Positions 60,275 through 64,000 of a DNA stretch of 64,000 bases are shown here, in pieces. The position numbers and the translations under genes are program-made. How positions within the stretch are numbered: position 1 is the first letter of the stretch; every line of letters starts with the position of its first letter. The DNA is from Clostridiales bacterium (GTDB lineage Bacteria > Bacillota > Desulfotomaculia > Desulfotomaculales > VENG01), in assembly GCA_016278505.1 (NCBI GenBank), contig JADQBQ010000001.1, positions 124,001 through 188,000 of the forward strand. The letters run 5' to 3'. The notes beneath the pieces are model-generated. The model saw only the letters and a program-made list of their open reading frames with translations. It ran no database searches and had not been told where the DNA came from.

Positions 60275-61633
60275 TCATATTATTTCCACCGGCAGGCCGG
60301 TCTTTTCTTCTACTTCCTTGTAATATACCCCGATCAAGTCCCTTCCCCGATGATCAAAGGCAACCGGGGGCAAGAGCACTAAATCCGGGGCCCAACCGCC
60401 GGAGACAGACACAAATTTTTGTATCGCAGTGACCATATCTTCCACTACCAGCAGACCGGCAGCACCAATGGAGCCGCCGAAAAAAGTGTTACGTGCGGCT
60501 GTTACCTGGTACTCCAGGTCTTTTGCAAACCGCTTTATACCAGGTTGGAGTATATTTACCGCCAGGCTAGATGTGACCACTAAAACTTTCTTAGCCAGGT
60601 AACTGCCTGCTACTTTGTTTATTTGCAGCCACTCCTGACCAATGTCATATTCCATGACCACACCCGGCGATTCACCGGCCTTTTTGCGTATCCGGCAGCT
60701 GAGCATTTCCTGGTTTCGCTCTATATACACCTCGGGATACTCAGCATCCCGCAGGCGATGGAAAGCGTCTACGCGAGAACACGGAATATAACCGTCAATT
60801 TCCGTGATCAGATCCCCAGGTGCAATTCCCGCACATTCTGCCGCTGTACCAGCAATAACTCCCATCACTTCCGGCCTCAGGTCATTAAGGACCGGGGGCT
60901 CACAAGTAACCGGCACATTAGTCTTATCACGCAGGCCGAGTATCATTTTGCGCACCTCACCGGGCAACCCTGGTGGGAAACGAAGAGTATCCGCAGCCTT
61001 TCTGGTATAGCCAGGGATAAATACCCGTATAGTTTGAGCCCCCTCTCCTGCCAAATAAAGAATGGTTTCCTCCAAGTCATCATACCCGTATATATGAGGC
61101 ATTGCCACAATGCTACCGTGAAATTGCACCTTTGATCGATTTAACATTTGCGCGGACATTATAGCCTTCTGCGCATCATGATCTCTCATCATGTCAGCCC
61201 GAACCTCAGGGCGGCAGCTATTCAAAGATAAGTAAATAACAATACCTTCTAAATTTGCCAGGAAGGAAATCATGTCTTCATTCAACCGGCTCCCGTTGGT
61301 GGTAATTTGAATCAAATTATGGGGTAGACGGTGGCGCACCAAACGTAGGATATCCTTTATCTGCGGATGAGTAAAGGGTTCCCCCTCTGATATTCGGGTT
61401 ACAGATTCCCCAATAATCACAGGGCTGTGTATATCCATGAATTCCAGACACTCCTCTATTTCCCTTAAACTTACAGCAGGGGTGGTAAAAACTTCTACCC
61501 GAGGATCATTTTGCCGGTTACTGCAAAAAATACAATTAACATTACACCGCGAAGTTATAGGCAAAATATTACCACTCTGGGCACTATAAAGCACCAGGGC
61601 TCTTATAAACTCTTGTTTAGAACATTTATTCAT
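60275..61633 (-). CDS. Radical SAM protein with internal PDZ-like domain and DUF512-like C-terminus
   Basis: CNVNCIFC; ISEGEPFTHPQI; PDZ-like GVIAGTAAECAGIAPGDLITEIDGYIP; C-terminal VVTSSLAVNILQP. Confidence 0.8.
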   Translation of the reverse strand: MNKCSKQEFIRALVLYSAQSGNILPITSRCNVNCIFCSNRQNDPRVEVFTTPAVSLREIEECLEFMDIHSPVIIGESVTRISEGEPFTHPQIKDILRLVRHRLPHNLIQITTNGSRLNEDMISFLANLEGIVIYLSLNSCRPEVRADMMRDHDAQKAIMSAQMLNRSKVQFHGSIVAMPHIYGYDDLEETILYLAGEGAQTIRVFIPGYTRKAADTLRFPPGLPGEVRKMILGLRDKTNVPVTCEPPVLNDLRPEVMGVIAGTAAECAGIAPGDLITEIDGYIPCSRVDAFHRLRDAEYPEVYIERNQEMLSCRIRKKAGESPGVVMEYDIGQEWLQINKVAGSYLAKKVLVVTSSLAVNILQPGIKRFAKDLEYQVTAARNTFFGGSIGAAGLLVVEDMVTAIQKFVSVSGGWAPDLVLLPPVAFDHRGRDLIGVYYKEVEEKTGLPVEII

Positions 61634-61729
61634 AATTTTTCATTCCACAAAGCCAACCTTTTATGTATCAAGTTATTAACAGACTTATCCACACTATCCA
61701 CAGGGAAGGCATCCACAGCAGTGGATAAT

Positions 61730-62752
61730 TTAATACTTATCCTCACCCAGTTTTAAATTTGGAACGGCATTTAAGGTAAGCGGGGCAAAATTCTTACGCA
61801 AATATTTATGATAACCGGCACAAGCAATCATAGCTGCATTGTCGGTACAAAGAACAAGTGGGGGGCACACCAATTCCATTCCTTCAGCATTTGCCCGCTC
61901 CCCTAGCTGGTGGCGCAGCTGTGAGTTGGCGGCAACCCCTCCGGCCAGCATTAATACCGGCGTATTATACTTTTTCGCTGCGGCTATAGCTTTATCAACA
62001 AGCACATCCACCACCGCTTGTTGAAAACCGGCGGCCAAGTTTTCCTTGTCTACCGTCTCTCCCCGCTGCTTCGCTCTGTGAGCATAGTTTACCACTGCGG
62101 TCTTTAGACCGCTGAAACTAAAATCCAAACTACCTTCTTCCAGGTAAGCCCGGGGGAGTTTTATCGCCGTAGGATCAGCCTCCCTGGCTATTTTATCTAT
62201 TACCGGGCCACCGGGATATCCCAAATCCAATACCCTTGCCACTTTATCGAATGCTTCACCTGCGGCATCATCCCGTGTACGGCCAACCACGTTGTAGTCA
62301 TTGTAACCGTTAATCAACACCAAATCTGTATGCCCACCGGAAACAACCAGACACAGGAGCGGAAAGTTCAGCCCGGGGTTATTTAAAAAATTCGCGTAAA
62401 CATGTCCCTCCAGATGGTTAACACCCACTAAAGGTACGTTCAGGGCAAAGGACATTGCTTTAGCTGCGGCCACCCCCACTAAAAGTGCCCCCACAAGACC
62501 GGGACCGTAGGTTACGGCAACGGCATCCAAATCTTCAAATCCAATTTTTGCCTCATCCAGTGCTTCTTGTATAACTACGTTGATCATTTCCAGGTGTTTG
62601 CGCGAAGCAACTTCCGGAACAACCCCTCCAAATTTCCTATGCACATCTATCTGAGAAGAAATAATGTTGGAGCTTACATTAAGCCCGTCCACAACCACCG
62701 CAGCTGACGTTTCATCGCATGAAGTTTCTACACCCAGTATATTTACACTCAC
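61730..62752 (-). CDS. tsaD: tRNA N6-threonylcarbamoyladenosine biosynthesis protein TsaD
   Basis: ILGVETSCDETSAAVV, NHLEGHVYANF, VVSGGHTDLVLI, LAGGVAANSQLR. Confidence 0.97.
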   Translation of the reverse strand: MSVNILGVETSCDETSAAVVVDGLNVSSNIISSQIDVHRKFGGVVPEVASRKHLEMINVVIQEALDEAKIGFEDLDAVAVTYGPGLVGALLVGVAAAKAMSFALNVPLVGVNHLEGHVYANFLNNPGLNFPLLCLVVSGGHTDLVLINGYNDYNVVGRTRDDAAGEAFDKVARVLDLGYPGGPVIDKIAREADPTAIKLPRAYLEEGSLDFSFSGLKTAVVNYAHRAKQRGETVDKENLAAGFQQAVVDVLVDKAIAAAKKYNTPVLMLAGGVAANSQLRHQLGERANAEGMELVCPPLVLCTDNAAMIACAGYHKYLRKNFAPLTLNAVPNLKLGEDKY

Positions 62753-62851
62753 ATATATCCCACCATGTCACCAATTTTTTATCATCTGACTATAATTATA
62801 TCATGGAATGCATGTTTTCTTAATCACTGCCGTTCCAAAGGAGTTTTGATC

Positions 62852-63544
62852 ATGCCCAAGTATATTAAGGTAGCAACCTTTAATATCCACCATGCGAAAG
62901 GGTTAGATGAGAGGTTATCCCTCAAGCGGGTGGCCAAAACCTTACAAAAGTTAAACGCACACATAATTGGTTTACAAGAAGTAGACAATCTAATACCTCG
63001 AAGTTACTTTCAAAATCAAACCAAGAAATTGGCTCAGTACTTAGATATGTATTACGCTTTTTCACCAAACCTGAAGTTCTGCTGCTCAGGATACGGCAAC
63101 GCTGTCTTAAGCAAATTTCCTATTATTAAGTCAGGGCATACACTACTTCCAGGGAAGTTGGAACAGCGCGGACTGCAATATGCACTGCTTTCCCTGCCCG
63201 GCACAGAATCTCTGCACTTCTATAACACACACCTCGGCCTATCCACGGAAGATAGGACAGTTCAAATCATTTCTATTGTCCGTCACCTACCGGATAAATC
63301 TAAGCCTGTCATTCTAACCGGGGACTTTAACACCGCCACCATATCTCCCGAACTACAACCCCTTGCAAAAACCCTTTGTGCCACCGGGGGCATTGACCCC
63401 CCATACACATATCCAGCCGGTAAACCACAGCACTCCATAGATAGCATTTATATCTCACACCACTGGAGGGTAATTAATATAACAGCAGTGCCAACCACAG
63501 CCTCTGACCACTGGCCCCTGGTGTGCACCCTCAACAACGACTAA
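62852..63544 (+). CDS. Endonuclease/exonuclease/phosphatase family protein
   Basis: KVATFNIHHAKG, IIGLQEVD, YNTHLGLS, ILTGDFN, ASDHWPLVCTL; start after AAAGGAGTTTTGATC. Confidence 0.9.
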   Translation: MPKYIKVATFNIHHAKGLDERLSLKRVAKTLQKLNAHIIGLQEVDNLIPRSYFQNQTKKLAQYLDMYYAFSPNLKFCCSGYGNAVLSKFPIIKSGHTLLPGKLEQRGLQYALLSLPGTESLHFYNTHLGLSTEDRTVQIISIVRHLPDKSKPVILTGDFNTATISPELQPLAKTLCATGGIDPPYTYPAGKPQHSIDSIYISHHWRVINITAVPTTASDHWPLVCTLNND

Positions 63545-63582
63545 CAGGGCAGTTCTAACCGGAACTGCCCTGCTCAAGAAAC

Positions 63583-64000
63583 CTATTTTTCTCCAAGTTG
63601 GTCCATAAGGTCTGAAAACACCTTGCCGGAAGAATCATTAATTACAATATCCGCTTTATCATCCCAGGGAGTCTCAGTTTTATTAATAATAACCACGTGA
63701 CGGGCAAATTCCGGCAGACTTGCCACCGGGTGCACCGACAAACTGCTCCCGGCGACAATTAATAACTGGCAGCCCGAAAGAATCTGGCACGCCTGAAAAA
63801 AATCCTCACTCATATGGTCACCAAACAAAACTACATCGGGCCTTAAAACCCCTTTACATTTTTCACATACAGGTGGATTATTGCCGGATACAACCTGTTC
63901 CCTGAGTATGGAAAAGTCATAACCACTGCCGCATTCTATACAGCGACACGTACGCAGATGCCCATGCACTTCCCACACCCTCTCAGCGCCCGCCTTACGC
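63583..64000 (-). CDS. Sir2-family NAD-dependent deacylase, N-terminus beyond window
   Basis: EVHGHLRTCRCIECG...CEKCKGVLRPDVVLFGDHM...LIVAGSSLSVHPVASLPE; frame open to the window end. Confidence 0.9.
   Translation of the reverse strand, partial: RKAGAERVWEVHGHLRTCRCIECGSGYDFSILREQVVSGNNPPVCEKCKGVLRPDVVLFGDHMSEDFFQACQILSGCQLLIVAGSSLSVHPVASLPEFARHVVIINKTETPWDDKADIVINDSSGKVFSDLMDQLGEK

Overview
This 64 kb window reads as a chromosome segment of an anaerobic, spore-forming, Desulfotomaculum/Peptococcaceae-like Firmicute (inferred from gene content only). The backbone includes groES-groEL with a CIRCE operator, tRNA genes, tsaD, thrC, cysK, two moeA genes, mogA, fdhD, an acyl-CoA ligase, a CoA-transferase pair and several PAS/GGDEF/HD-GYP signalling proteins. 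The strongest result is that three pairs of ORFs split in the supplied track are better read as single selenocysteine genes. They are hdrA (in-frame TGA at 38926), an mvhD/flxD-type gene (TGA at 40536) and the formate dehydrogenase catalytic subunit (minus-strand TGA at 54104-54106). Each TGA sits at an expected Cys/Sec position and is followed 14-17 nt later by a SECIS-like hairpin. The hdrCBA-mvhD/flxDCBA cluster and the fdhA-NuoF-NuoE cluster look like two flavin-based electron-transfer modules. Between about 18.8 and 30.2 kb lies a decayed accessory island next to tRNA-Thr. It holds HEPN/MNT and Phd/Doc toxin-antitoxin genes and remnants, a truncated helicase-nuclease, several gene fragments and a MITE-like element with 24-nt terminal inverted repeats. 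Other points of interest are a duplicated divergent locus of Cys-rich proteins (3.7-6.0 kb), a mosaic inverted-repeat family around the moeA/thrC genes (43.6-50.6 kb), and a lamin-tail-domain PAS-GGDEF-HD-GYP protein. No CRISPR array or rRNA was seen. Family names come from motif recognition by eye, not from database searches.
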